Below, in pieces: positions 51,842-61,365 of a stretch of 64,000 nt of DNA (positions within the stretch are counted from its first letter, which is position 1; each line of letters starts with the position of its first letter). This stretch comes from Gari tellinella (lineage: Eukaryota > Mollusca > Bivalvia > Cardiida > Psammobiidae). The notes below the pieces were generated by a model. That model made no database searches and was not told the origin of the DNA. It was given only the letters and a program-made list of their open reading frames with translations. The stretch covers positions 34,220,356 to 34,284,355 of the forward strand of contig OV277870.1 in assembly GCA_922989275.2 (NCBI GenBank), read 5' to 3'. A program made the position numbers and the translations under genes.

Positions 51842-54800
51842 ATGGCAACGTCAGTTCTACACGATATGGGTGGTATTTCGTCATTTGAAATTGGTGAACG
51901 AACGACGCTTGGAATCCGTTGGACAAGATGGCTGCGTAGTTTTGAACTGTTTTCGGATGGAAAGGGAATAAAAGACGCAAACCAGAAGAAAGCATTATTG
52001 TTGCACAGTGCTGGACTAGAAGTGCAGGATATATTCTATACATTTACAGTGCCGGATCCTGGTGAAGGCGAGAATGTATATGGTATTGCAAAAGGTTTGC
52101 TAGACGCCTATTTCAAACCCAAAGTGAACATTACCTATGAAAGATCCCAATTTAGAAGTCTCTCGCAAGGAGCGAGTGAGTCAATGGATATGTACGTCAC
52201 ACGCTTACGACAGAAAGCAGTGTACTGCAACTTTACTAATGTAAATGAAAGTTTGAAAGATCAAATTATTGAGAAGTGCTATTCAAGCCGATTACGACGG
52301 AAATTGCTTGAAAAAGACGATATGAATTTAGAAAAGGTATGTGAAATTGCAAGATCACTGGAACAGTCAGAATCACATGCTGTGTCATTAGAGGGACCGC
52401 ACGAAAGTATTAACAAGGTTGGATCACGTTTTACAAGAAAACCACAGGTGCCTGTAGCATCTAAAATGAAAAATAGTTCTAGTAAACGGCAATGCTATGC
52501 ATGTGGTTATGAGGGACATGTCCGATCCGATCCAAAGTGTCCCGCGAAAGGGAAGAAATGCAGAAGATGTAAAAAAGAAGGACATTTTGAGAAATGTTGT
52601 AAAACGAAAACAAAAGAACATACACGTTTTCTCAACAAAAAGCGTCAAGACAGAGTAAGAACACTGAATGTTGAGAATGAGAGTGACTCATCAGAAGAAT
52701 ATGCATTTACGGTGTTAAGCCAGAAGGAAAAAGGAGATGTTAAAATAGACATAGGTGGGGTTACTGTTTCAGTTATTATCGATTCGGGTGCTTCAGTGAA
52801 CATTGTAGACAGAAATATGTGGGAGCACATGAAGAAAATGAAAGTAAAGTGTACGTCAGGACTGACAAACAAGAAAATCTATGCTTATGGTCACGAAGAA
52901 CCATTAAAAGTGGCAGGATACTTCACTTCAGATGTGACAATGGGAAATAAAACTGTAAAAGCAGAGTTTTGTGTGATTGAGGAAAAGGGTCAAGCTTTGC
53001 TTGGAAAAACAACTTCAATAGAACTTGGACTATTACATATTGGTCTACCAAGCATGGTGAACAATATCAAGACTGAGGATGATAGAAAACAAAAGTTGAA
53101 GGAGAAATTTCCGAAATGTTTTGAGGGAATTGGCAAATTAAAAGATTTCCAATTACATATTCCAATTGACAATAGTGTTGAACCAGTGGTGCAACCATTG
53201 AGAAGGATACCGTATAATCTACGAGAAAAGCTAGAGCAGAAATTGGATGAATTAGAACAGTTGGACATTATTGAAAAAGTGAACACTACAAGTAAGTGGG
53301 TTAATCCAATTGTTGTTGTGCCCAAGAGCAACGATATTAGACTGTGCCTAGATATGAGAAAAGCCAACTTAGCGGTGAAACGAGAAAGATATCCGATTCC
53401 GACAACAGAAGAAGTATTACAAGATCTGAACCAGTCAACAGTGTTTTCAAAACTAGACATCAAAATGGCTTACCATCAGTTAGAGTTGGACGAGGAATCT
53501 CGTGAAATCACTACATTCATGACGCACAAGGGCATGTACAGATATAAAAGACTAATGTTTGGGGTGAGTTGCGCACCAGAAATGTATAACAAGATCATAG
53601 CTCAAACACTAAGTGGTTTACAGGGTGTGAACAGTATTTTCGACGATATTGTTGTTCATGGCAGAAGTGATGAAGAACATGATGCCAGACTTGATGCATT
53701 ACTATGTCGTTTGAATGAGAAGGAGTTGACATTGAATCTCGACAAATGTCAATTTCGCATGACACATGTCAACTTTATGGGAATAGTGCTATCGGAGCAT
53801 GGAATTGGCATGGAACAAAGCAAAGTTGAAGCTGTTGCAGAATTTAGACAACCCAGAACTGTGTCAGAAGTGAAAAGCTTCCTAGGTCTAGTGAATTTCA
53901 GTGGAAGATTTATTCCAAATTTAGCTTCAGTAGCAGAACCTTTGAGAAAATTGACTAGAAAGGGTGTTTCATTCGTATGGGACAAAGAACAACAAAAGTG
54001 TTTCGATGAACTGAAAAGTCAGCTTGCCAATGCTGAAAATCTTGGATACTTTGACAAGCGGGATAAGACGAAAATCATTTGTGACGCAGGACCAGTGGGA
54101 ATTGGTTGTGTATTGGTTCAGGAAGATAGAAAGGGGGAATCGAGAGTTATTTTGTACGCAAGCAGAACATTGACAGAGATAGAAAGAAAGTACTCTCAAA
54201 CAGAAAAAGAGGCACTGGCTATTGTGTGGTCATGTGAAAGGCTACATATGTATTTGATTGGAACAGAATTTGAGTTGCTCACGGATCACAAACCGCTGCA
54301 GTTTATCTTTTCGCCAAACTCAAAACCGTGTGCTAGAGTGGAACGTTGGATGCTGAGAATGCAACCATACAGATATACAGTGTTACATATTCCGGGGAAA
54401 AACAACATCGCAGATGCATTGTCGCGTCTCGTGCCGGATGCATTTAATAGCAACACGAAAGGTGATTTTATGAGAACTGATAGATACGTGAAATTTGTGG
54501 CTTCCGAAGCAACACCGGTTGCCATGTCAACCGAGACAATAGAAAAGATGTCAAAGAATGACCCTGATTTGAAACAGATTCACAGTTTACTGAAAACAGG
54601 TCGCTGGCATGAATTGTCAAACAAAAGCTATTTACCAATAAAACATGAACTAGCTTCAATTGGGTATCTGATTCTAAGAGGAACCAGAATAGTTGTACCT
54701 ACATCATTAAGAGAAGAAATTCTAAGCTTGGGACATGAAGGTCACCCAGGTATTGTGTTAATGAAACAGAGACTGAGAAGTAAATTATGGTGGCCAGGAG

Positions 54801-56044
54801 TTGATAAAGACATAGAAAAGTGGTGTAAATCATGCCATGGATGTCAAGTAGCGAGTCAAAGTTGCACAAAGCCCGAACCAATGAAAAGACGGGAACTACC
54901 GAGTAGACCATGGGAACATTTGAGTGCAGACTTTTTAGGACCACTACCATCAGGTGAAAGTATGTTGGTGATTGTAGATTACTATTCGAGATGGACTGAA
55001 GTTTTCATGATGAAAACTACAACATCAGAAAAAGTCATACAATGTTTAGATAGCTTATTCTGTGTCCATGGATTGCCATTGTCATTACAAACGGACAACG
55101 CCCAAAATTTTAATAGTCAGGAGATGAATAACTATTTGAATTCGCTGAACATTGAACACCGAAATACGACACCGTATTGGCCGCAAGCGAATGGGGAAGT
55201 GGAAATTCAAAACAAATCTATCATGAAGAGACTAAGAATAGCTCATACTGAAAAGAAGGACTTAAAATCAGAACTTCAGACGTATCTGATGATGTATAGA
55301 TCAACACCACACTCAACGACGGGAATGTCACCTGCTGAAATGTTATTCAGGAGAAAAATTCGAACGAAACTACCGGATATCGCAGATCATCATGTTACAG
55401 ATTACGAAGTAAGAGATCGCGACAGTGAAAAGAAAGGTAAAGGCAAGATTTACGGTGATAACAGAAGAAACGCAAAAGAATGTGATATTCAGGAAGGAGA
55501 TCTAGTGTTAGTTAAGCAGAAGAAGTTGGATAAATTATCCACAATGTTTCATGCAAATCCAATGTCAGTTGTGAATAGGCAAGGCAATAGTGTTATAGTT
55601 GAGTCAAAAGAAGGTGTTAGGTATTCAAGAAATGTGGCACATGTGAAAAAGTTCTATACAAGTGATAAAAATCAAAATCAGTTTGAGTCAGAAAATCAAA
55701 ATGTGCATGAAAATGTGCCTTCTTATGTGAAAAATCATGAAAGTGTTAAAGTAGATCAGAGTCAGAGAAAGTTCAGTCAGAATGAAAATGAGAAAAGTGT
55801 TAAAATAGATCAGAGAAAGTTAAATCAGAATGAAAATGAGAATAATGTGAAGTCAACAGAAAAAGTAAATTCTGAGAAAGTGATCGAAATCGATTCGAGA
55901 GAAGAAAAGAAAGACAGAAATTCAGTTGAGTCGACGACGGGAGTAAAGTCATCACCAAGGAAAGATACAGTAGAAGTTACCTCGAGACCTGTCAGAATCA
56001 GAAAAATGCCAGACAAATACTCAGACTTCATTATGTCTAAATAG
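51842..56044 (+). CDS. Gag-Pol polyprotein, Ty3/Gypsy (1400 aa)
   Basis: Single frame from the first ATG (51842, MATSVLHDM) to TAG. Order: Gag region; two zinc knuckles (C218YACGYEGH.. and C240RRCKKEGHFEKC); aspartic protease with IIDSGAS (D314); reverse transcriptase with FSKLDIKMAYHQL (D539), LMFGVSCAPEMY and FDDI (D601, D602; FDD where many elements have YxDD); RNase H with CDAGPVGIG (D748), QTEKEALAIVW and LLTDHKPL; integrase with H965-X3-H969...C998-X2-C1001 and the DDE triad D1030, D1085, E1121 (35-residue spacing). A charged, N/E-rich tail of about 130 residues follows. All catalytic residues I looked for are present and there is no stop or frameshift, so it may be competent. Gag and Pol are fused without a frameshift signal. 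Confidence 0.95.
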   Translation: MATSVLHDMGGISSFEIGERTTLGIRWTRWLRSFELFSDGKGIKDANQKKALLLHSAGLEVQDIFYTFTVPDPGEGENVYGIAKGLLDAYFKPKVNITYERSQFRSLSQGASESMDMYVTRLRQKAVYCNFTNVNESLKDQIIEKCYSSRLRRKLLEKDDMNLEKVCEIARSLEQSESHAVSLEGPHESINKVGSRFTRKPQVPVASKMKNSSSKRQCYACGYEGHVRSDPKCPAKGKKCRRCKKEGHFEKCCKTKTKEHTRFLNKKRQDRVRTLNVENESDSSEEYAFTVLSQKEKGDVKIDIGGVTVSVIIDSGASVNIVDRNMWEHMKKMKVKCTSGLTNKKIYAYGHEEPLKVAGYFTSDVTMGNKTVKAEFCVIEEKGQALLGKTTSIELGLLHIGLPSMVNNIKTEDDRKQKLKEKFPKCFEGIGKLKDFQLHIPIDNSVEPVVQPLRRIPYNLREKLEQKLDELEQLDIIEKVNTTSKWVNPIVVVPKSNDIRLCLDMRKANLAVKRERYPIPTTEEVLQDLNQSTVFSKLDIKMAYHQLELDEESREITTFMTHKGMYRYKRLMFGVSCAPEMYNKIIAQTLSGLQGVNSIFDDIVVHGRSDEEHDARLDALLCRLNEKELTLNLDKCQFRMTHVNFMGIVLSEHGIGMEQSKVEAVAEFRQPRTVSEVKSFLGLVNFSGRFIPNLASVAEPLRKLTRKGVSFVWDKEQQKCFDELKSQLANAENLGYFDKRDKTKIICDAGPVGIGCVLVQEDRKGESRVILYASRTLTEIERKYSQTEKEALAIVWSCERLHMYLIGTEFELLTDHKPLQFIFSPNSKPCARVERWMLRMQPYRYTVLHIPGKNNIADALSRLVPDAFNSNTKGDFMRTDRYVKFVASEATPVAMSTETIEKMSKNDPDLKQIHSLLKTGRWHELSNKSYLPIKHELASIGYLILRGTRIVVPTSLREEILSLGHEGHPGIVLMKQRLRSKLWWPGVDKDIEKWCKSCHGCQVASQSCTKPEPMKRRELPSRPWEHLSADFLGPLPSGESMLVIVDYYSRWTEVFMMKTTTSEKVIQCLDSLFCVHGLPLSLQTDNAQNFNSQEMNNYLNSLNIEHRNTTPYWPQANGEVEIQNKSIMKRLRIAHTEKKDLKSELQTYLMMYRSTPHSTTGMSPAEMLFRRKIRTKLPDIADHHVTDYEVRDRDSEKKGKGKIYGDNRRNAKECDIQEGDLVLVKQKKLDKLSTMFHANPMSVVNRQGNSVIVESKEGVRYSRNVAHVKKFYTSDKNQNQFESENQNVHENVPSYVKNHESVKVDQSQRKFSQNENEKSVKIDQRKLNQNENENNVKSTEKVNSEKVIEIDSREEKKDRNSVESTTGVKSSPRKDTVEVTSRPVRIRKMPDKYSDFIMSK

Positions 56045-56476
56045 TGGGCATATATAGTTATTATAGAGACTGTACATGTATGTTAGTGAACATGTAAAAT
56101 GGGTTAAGACAGTTTTCAGAGTTATAGTTTAGTTCAAGATATAAATCTAGTTACAGTTCAGAGACCAAATTATATTTCGTCTAAGACTATATTGAGAAGT
56201 GGGTTAAAAGTTTATTGAGTATGTGGAATAAGCTTATATATGTTTTACATGCAGAAATGTGATTGAATTCTTGTTAGAGTAGAAATTTGTCTAAATGACT
56301 GATTTCATAGTTTAACAAGTTATCAATGCCATTATTCATAATAATGTATCCATTTCTTAAGTATTCTTGAAACGTTAATTGTGATATTTCACAAGAAGTT
56401 AATTTCAGTTTATAAAAGAAAATACTTAAGGTCTATCACTATTTTAAGTGTGAAGGGTATAGTTTTCAATTTGATT
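56045..56476 (+). other. Untranslated region between gag-pol and the 3' LTR
   Basis: About 430 AT-rich bases, no frame of note and no env-like sequence. Confidence 0.7.
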
Positions 56477-56487
56477 AAGGGAGGAAA
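56477..56487 (+). other. Polypurine tract
   Basis: AAGGGAGGAAA immediately before the 3' LTR; the plus-strand priming site. Confidence 0.85.
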
Positions 56488-56652
56488 TGTAGTGTATTGA
56501 TACCATAACTAGATATAGATATACTGATAAGTTAGCAGGGTTGCGCCCCTTGATTAGTGTGTGTATGGCGATTAAAATGGTGACCTTAAATGGTGTTCGC
56601 ACATGTTATATTTAATCCCACAATATCGGCTAACAGCTGGAGTGACACTATA
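56488..56652 (+). repeat. 3' LTR of Ty3/Gypsy element
   Basis: Same 165 bases as the 5' LTR. It ends 388 bases before the ALDH4A1 ATG, in the same orientation. Confidence 0.93.
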
Positions 56653-56657
56653 CTATG
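56653..56657. repeat. Target-site duplication, right
   Basis: CTATG, matching 51621-51625. Confidence 0.9.
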
Positions 56658-57040
56658 AGTTTTGTGGGGAGCGAAACGACATAGGAGTGGAAATGTTTGG
56701 GGGCGGAATGACACAAATCGCAAAGAGTATCTACATTTTGATTGGTTTAGGCGTCACGCCTCCAATATTAGGGCTCGCGTATGAATAAATATCAAATTAA
56801 ATCTTTCTTTAACATGCTTTTTTAATTTTTTTACTCAAAATTGTATTGAAATATTCTGAACAATTCTTTTTAATCCTGTAATTATCTTCATATATTGACA
56901 TGCAGTATCTAAATGAGGTACTATTTTTTAGCCTAGATGACCTTGACCTTGAACTACTCTCCAATACACAGTTTCACAAATTTGGTGAAAGGGGAAAGTT
57001 TGGTGAGATCTTAAACTGAACAGTTGACATATAATTCAAG
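56658..57040 (+). promoter_or_regulatory. Probable ALDH4A1 promoter / 5' UTR
   Basis: 383 bases between the Gypsy insertion and the ALDH4A1 start codon. No TATA box is convincing. The start lies in TTCAAGATGGCTC, the same CAAGATGGCT context as DNAJC11. The upstream promoter must lie beyond the 5-kb insertion if this short piece is not sufficient. Confidence 0.4.
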
Positions 57041-57087
57041 ATGGCTCTACGAATTTGTGGTCGGGTTGGGCATTTTCACAAAGCATG
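57041..57087 (+). CDS. ALDH4A1: ALDH4A1 exon 1 (start codon, presequence)
   Basis: Encodes MALRICGRVGHFHKA plus the first two bases of a Trp codon: basic, no acidic residues, as expected for a mitochondrial import presequence. The donor is GTAAGC. It ends in phase 2 and exon 2 begins with one base, so the join gives ..HKAW-FLTGVRSGSTEAF without loss of frame. No sequence similarity is expected in a presequence; the call rests on phase, composition, start context and position. Confidence 0.72.
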
Positions 57088-57231
57088 GTAAGCATATTTC
57101 GACCAGTTATAACATGACATTATAAATTGAATGCTATAGGACTGTCATTCAGTGTCAACAATTTACAATTTGGCATCAGTGAATTTTTTGTAAGTCAATT
57201 TATTGCATGTATTGACACTGTCACAGCTCAC

Positions 57232-57468
57232 CCCTCAAACTCTTAATGGGCAATTAAAAGTGCCAATGTATTATTCATGGTTGTTGTTTAATGTTAACGT
57301 ACTGTCATATGACAAACAGTTTAGATCCTGATCAGAGACGGAGAGCTTCCACAGGTACCCTCTGATCAGGGTTTACACTGTTTTCATCTAGAACAAGACT
57401 TAGTGTATTCTAAAATGGTGCACTAATTGTTAACGATAAGTATACTCGTTGCTAGGGTTGAATGTCAC
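57232..57468. repeat. M3 MITE copy
   Basis: CACCCCTCAAACTCTTAATG at the left. Hairpin GACAAACAGTTTAGATCCTG / CAGGGTTTACACTGTTTTC with GATCAGAG..CTCTGATC. Right end CGATAAGTATACTCGTTGCT then AGGGTTGAATGTCAC. Confidence 0.65.
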
Positions 57469-57504
57469 TAAAAATGTGCGAAGACGGGTGATAATATTAC
57501 TATA

Positions 57505-58102
57505 TATCTCCCTTGCCCTATAAAATAACTTTTTGGGCTGCTATTATGAGGCATATTTATAAATGTTGAGTTAGCCATAATCTCATGTGGATCCAGGTCT
57601 GATATGTAGTTCAAGGAGCCAAAACTTTTGTATGGGCTGCTGGTCTGTAGGAAAAATGGATCTACACAACTTTATATTGATCCTCAAGTATGCTCAGTGT
57701 TGTCTTCAAAAACATATGTGATAGCTCCAGCAAGTGGGTCCAGGTCAGATTTAGTGCCATACCGATATGTCTCGGGCTACTGGTCTATCTATGATCTGGA
57801 TCCTCTAGCTATGCAAAAATGTGAACCTGTCATCTTTTAAATTTTATTATTTACCATAGTATTGCATAAAAATATATTTTTAACTATGATTATACTTATG
57901 ATCTCACCTTATAGAAAGCTTTTATAGGAGTCTCTAATAGAAGTCTCTTAACTATTTTAATGCATATTTTATTACAGATTAATTGTTTAAATTGTTACTG
58001 GATAATCTTGTTATGTCGGACAATAGCTTAAAGCTAGTGTTAGTATGTTTGACTGAAACCGACTATAAATAAAGATTATCTTATCTTATCTTATCTTATA
58101 TA
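57505..58102 (+). mobile_element. LINE B 3' end, second copy
   Basis: From TCTCCCTTGCCCTATAAAAT to AATAAAGATTATC(TTATC)n, nearly the same as 50339-50916 with a few substitutions and short indels. Severely 5'-truncated, in ALDH4A1 intron 1. Confidence 0.88.
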
Positions 58103-58302
58103 CAGCAAATTTAAATGTTTAATTGCATGCTGAAGACAAGAATACTCTTACAGGTACCACTGTTTATTAATTAAAAAGTTGAGGGGGTATTTTAGTATAG
58201 ACAGAAAGAAAGTATACTGGTTGAAATGTATTAATGCATTAATGTATTAAAAGTTAACCTAAAAGCCGCAACTTTAACCATTAAATTGCTGATTTTCAAT
58301 TT

Positions 58303-58503
58303 ACAGTAAAACCACTCTATTACGACCACTAAATTGGGTTAATTATTAGGAGTTAAGAACAGGTGACTGCTTAAAGCAATGTGATAGTTAAACAGAAAGC
58401 TCCTACAGGAGCTTTCTGTTTTACTTTCACCTTGCTTTAAGCTGTTACCTGTATTTTATACAACGAATTAGTCTTATTTTTAATGGTTGTAATATTGCAA
58501 ACA
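58303..58503. repeat. M7 foldback MITE copy
   Basis: ACAGTAAAACCACTCTATTA at the left. Hairpin ACAGGTGACTGCTTAAAGCA / TGCTTTAAGCTGTTACCTGT with the tip GAAAGCTCCTACAGGAGCTTTC. Right end AATGGTTGTAATATTGC. Confidence 0.75.
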
Positions 58504-59125
58504 ATGTATACGTAGACCCTTGATTGCAAGAGGGCTCATTAAACTGTTGGTAAAGTATGCACACACTGGTTTTCAGTATGAACATTGAAATGCCTTAGTA
58601 CATATAATAACTTTGTTTTTGCTACTGTTTATCCCAATTTTAATCCCTTATTGAATATTCAAGCAAAAGTCATTGTTGAAATATGGCAGCTAATCTGTTC
58701 AAATAATTTTACAAAGAGAAGGCAGTCTGAGGTTATGGACTCAGAAAGAGCACTCAAAGCACTGGCAGTTAAATGCTCTGCATAAATTGAGTACAACTTA
58801 TTTCAGCACCAATCTTATGGTGTTACACCATAGGGTTTATTGCAGAAATAAAGATTTTAGTTTTTGAAATACTCCCCTTATCTGGAGATCTGTATGGAGT
58901 AGAGTGTTAAACAAAACTGAATGCAGTGCAACAATGTAGATAGTCCCAGATCTATAAAAAGGTTGACAAAAAAAATAATTCTGAGTGACAACTGTGCAGA
59001 TGCTGATCACAGGGCTTCTTCAGGAATTACAAATGAATAACATGTAATGGTTTGATGTAAATCACGCTTCTCATATGTGCATACATTTCGTATAAAAGCT
59101 GCACCATGGAGTTTAGCCTTGTACA
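58504..59125. other. Intron sequence with M8-like remnants
   Basis: GTGTTACACCATAGGGTTTA and CTCCCCTTATCTGGAGATCT near 58820-58890 resemble half an M8 element. No exon seen. Confidence 0.4.
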
Positions 59126-59352
59126 GAAAAGCTCTCTAAAGCGACCAGTTAAAAATTAAGTTAATTAGTTTGTGTTAAAGGTAGGTGCCTGCTTAAAGCA
59201 AGTTGAACCTAAAACAGAAAGCTCCTGTAGGAGCTTTCTGTTCTAAGTTCAACTTGCTTTAAGCAGTCACCTGTCTTTCATACCATCATTTAGCCTAATT
59301 ATTTTTGTTGGTCTATAAAGTTTATTAATAGAGAGGTTTAACTGTACAGAAA
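59126..59352. repeat. M7 foldback MITE copy, strong hairpin
   Basis: Right end TTAATAGAGAGGTTTAACTG. Hairpin GCTTAAAGCAAGTTGAACCT / AAGTTCAACTTGCTTTAAGC with tip AGCTCCTGTAGGAGCT; the tip differs from the 58303 copy (CTACAG vs CTGTAG) while staying palindromic. Confidence 0.75.
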
Positions 59353-59381
59353 AACCAACATTTGTATTATAAGCCATATTT

Positions 59382-59430
59382 TCATGCCCCTCAACGAAGT
59401 GGTGCGGGGCATATAGTGTTAACCCTGTTT
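59382..59430 (-). repeat. H8-type Helitron-like 3' end, inverted
   Basis: TTTTCATGCCCCTCAACGAA then GTGGTGCGGGGCATATAG: on the minus strand a GCCCC / GGGGC hairpin ending in ATGAAAA. Confidence 0.45.
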
Positions 59431-59561
59431 GTTTGTCAAATTTTATGCAACTTTGCTGAGTGATGTCAGTGAATGCACTGCACTTTTATAATGATTACAT
59501 GCGAATCTGCAATATGCGCAGTAATTTAACTCTTTACGTCGTAACTCTGATTACCGGTACC

Positions 59562-59632
59562 TTTGCAAACAGTTTGAAATCAGATGAAAAGATTCATGAT
59601 GCAGCATCTCATCAAAATTCAAACTACACTAC
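59562..59632. repeat. GCAAACAG-type hairpin, decayed
   Basis: TTTGCAAACAGTTTGAAATC / ATCAAAATTCAAACTACAC with GATGAAAAGATT..GCATCTCATC. Confidence 0.5.
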
Positions 59633-59790
59633 AATGTATTTGACACAGACCATAATTTGAAATTTTTGTTAGAAAAATTTAATTTTAGAACAGGAGCAGA
59701 CTACAATTTTTGTAGACAACAATAATACATAATACATGTATACAGAAAAGTTAGGTTTCACAGTGTTGCTGATTAAGAGCAAAAAAAAGA

Positions 59791-60087
59791 TTAACCCATA
59801 ACACAATAAATATGCCCTTTTACACCTTATTCCTCTGCTGAAGAAAATAGTTCTATACTTCATACAGTCACAAATATGTATTATACGGAATGTATTCTGT
59901 ATCCTAGTAGATGGTAGCTTGTATCAAAGTACTACACAGTCATGAATATGTGTCATAAGAAACAATTTTTATTTTCTAGCAGATGGTATCTTAAAGCAGG
60001 CTGAAAGTAAAGCAGAATGCACTTTATTTTCAACCTGCTTTAAGTAGTCACCTATATTCAATACTAGAAATCTATGGGGTAATGGGC
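59791..60087. repeat. M1 MITE copy with internal duplication
   Basis: TTAACCCATAACACAATAAA to TCTATGGGGTAATGGG. The stretch from ACAGTCA to CAGATGGTA occurs twice (59865-59917 and 59936-59989). Confidence 0.65.
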
Positions 60088-60188
60088 CAGGCAACCATCT
60101 GTTTTCAATACTGACAACAGACTATTGAGGAAAGAGTTAAAATGGTGTTCTGTCTGGTAATAGGTTAAATAATGCCTAACTAGTTTAC

Positions 60189-60386
60189 TTAACCCGTTAC
60201 CCAATAGCTTGTTTAGGCGCGTTCTGCTTTACTTTCAGCCTACTTTAAGCTACAGTCTGTTAGAAAATAGAAAATGTTTATAATGATACATATATATTCA
60301 AGGCTGTTTAAATAGGAATTTATTTTCTTCAGTGGATGAATAAATTAAGAGACGTAACAAAGTGTATTTATGGGGTAATGGGTTAA
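60189..60386. repeat. M1 MITE copy, first of three abutting copies
   Basis: TTAACCCGTTACCCAATAGC to TTATGGGGTAATGGGTTAA. Left hairpin arm deleted. Confidence 0.72.
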
Positions 60387-60743
60387 CCCTTTCTCATATA
60401 ACCTGATTCTAGTATGGAAGAATAGGTGGGCACTTAAACCAGGTTGAAAGTAAAGCTAGTATGGAAGAATAGGTGGACACTTAAACCAGGTTGAAATTAA
60501 AGCAGTATTTGCCTTAAAATGCATTCTGCTTTATTTTAAGCCTGCTTTATCCTACAGTCTACTTAGGTATTGAAATTATTTTGTATGGTGCATTTATTCA
60601 TGATTGTATATAGTGAAACTATAGCTTTACTTTAAGCCTGCTTTATCCTACAGCCTGCTTGGGTATTGAAAATAGTTTGTATGGTGCAATTATTCATGAT
60701 TGTATAAAGTGAAACCATTTTCTAAAGTGGAGGAACATATTAA
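60383..60743. repeat. M1 MITE copy, second of three, internally duplicated
   Basis: Starts at the shared TTAA (60383). GTATGGAAGAATAGGTGGGC..AAACCAGGTTGAAA is duplicated (60411 and 60459), as is CTTTATCCTACAG..GGTATTG (about 60546 and 60640). Ends at TTAA 60740. Confidence 0.65.
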
Positions 60744-60990
60744 CCCATTACCCCATAACCTGTTTCTAGTTTTGAAAATAGGTGATCACTTAAAGCAGGT
60801 TGAAAGTAAAGTAGAATGCGCCTTAAGGTGCATTCTGCTTTACTTTCAGCCTGCTTTAAGCTATTATCTGCTTAAATATAGAAATTATTTGTTATGATAC
60901 ATACTCATAACTTTATAAATTGGAACTATTTTCTTCAATGGAGGAATAAGTTAAAGGTGTAAAAAGGCGTTTTATGGGGTAATGGGTTAA
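60740..60990. repeat. M1 foldback MITE, near-consensus copy
   Basis: TTAACCCATTACCCCATAAC to TTTATGGGGTAATGGGTTAA. Full arms CTTAAAGCAGGTTGAAAGTA / TACTTTCAGCCTGCTTTAAG with tip GCGCCTTAAGGTGC. A good reference for the family. Confidence 0.88.
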
Positions 60991-61365
60991 ATGCTTAGAA
61001 AGGAGTAAAGGGTTACACATGGCCTAGCCACATTGTAGTTTGCTTGAAATTGGTCTGAAATTTACAGTTACATAAGAGAGACAATTGTATAGCCTGTCAT
61101 GGTTTGATATAAATCATACAGCTAGCATGCTGTCTTATCAGTTTTTGACAATTCTGTGTGAAATTAGACTATTATATATAAGATCTTAGATATACACATC
61201 ATCACAGTGCTCAGTGAATTAAAGGAAATGTAATTGAAGCAATACATTAAAATGTAAAAAATAGCATTCCTGAAAATGTTGACTTTTCTTTTTAATGTGA
61301 ACGGCAAACAGTATGGAGCCTGGTTAGACACTAGGATACCCGAGCTCCAAATATAGGGGAAATGG
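60991..61365. other. Intron sequence, weak hairpin remnant
   Basis: GGCAAACAGTATGGAGCCTG near 61305 is half a hairpin module. Nothing else seen. Confidence 0.4.

Larger units (their letters stand above)
51626..56652 (+). mobile_element. Intact Ty3/Gypsy LTR retrotransposon, Steamer-like architecture
   Basis: 5027 bp: 165-bp LTRs, primer-binding-type TGGCGACGAGGATAAAG five bases after the 5' LTR, one continuous gag-pol frame, polypurine tract before the 3' LTR, 5-bp CTATG duplication. Bivalve Steamer elements are also about 5 kb with short LTRs and one fused Gag-Pol frame; that comparison is from memory and not an alignment. There is no envelope gene. It inserted between the LINE A tail and the ALDH4A1 promoter, in ALDH4A1 orientation. 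Confidence 0.93.

Noticed and set aside
52990..53463. 157-residue minus-strand frame
   Set aside because: Antisense shadow of the Gypsy gag-pol frame; no own motifs.
56045..56487. Envelope gene of an endogenous retrovirus after gag-pol
   Set aside because: Only about 430 bases with no open frame; the element is a retrotransposon without env.
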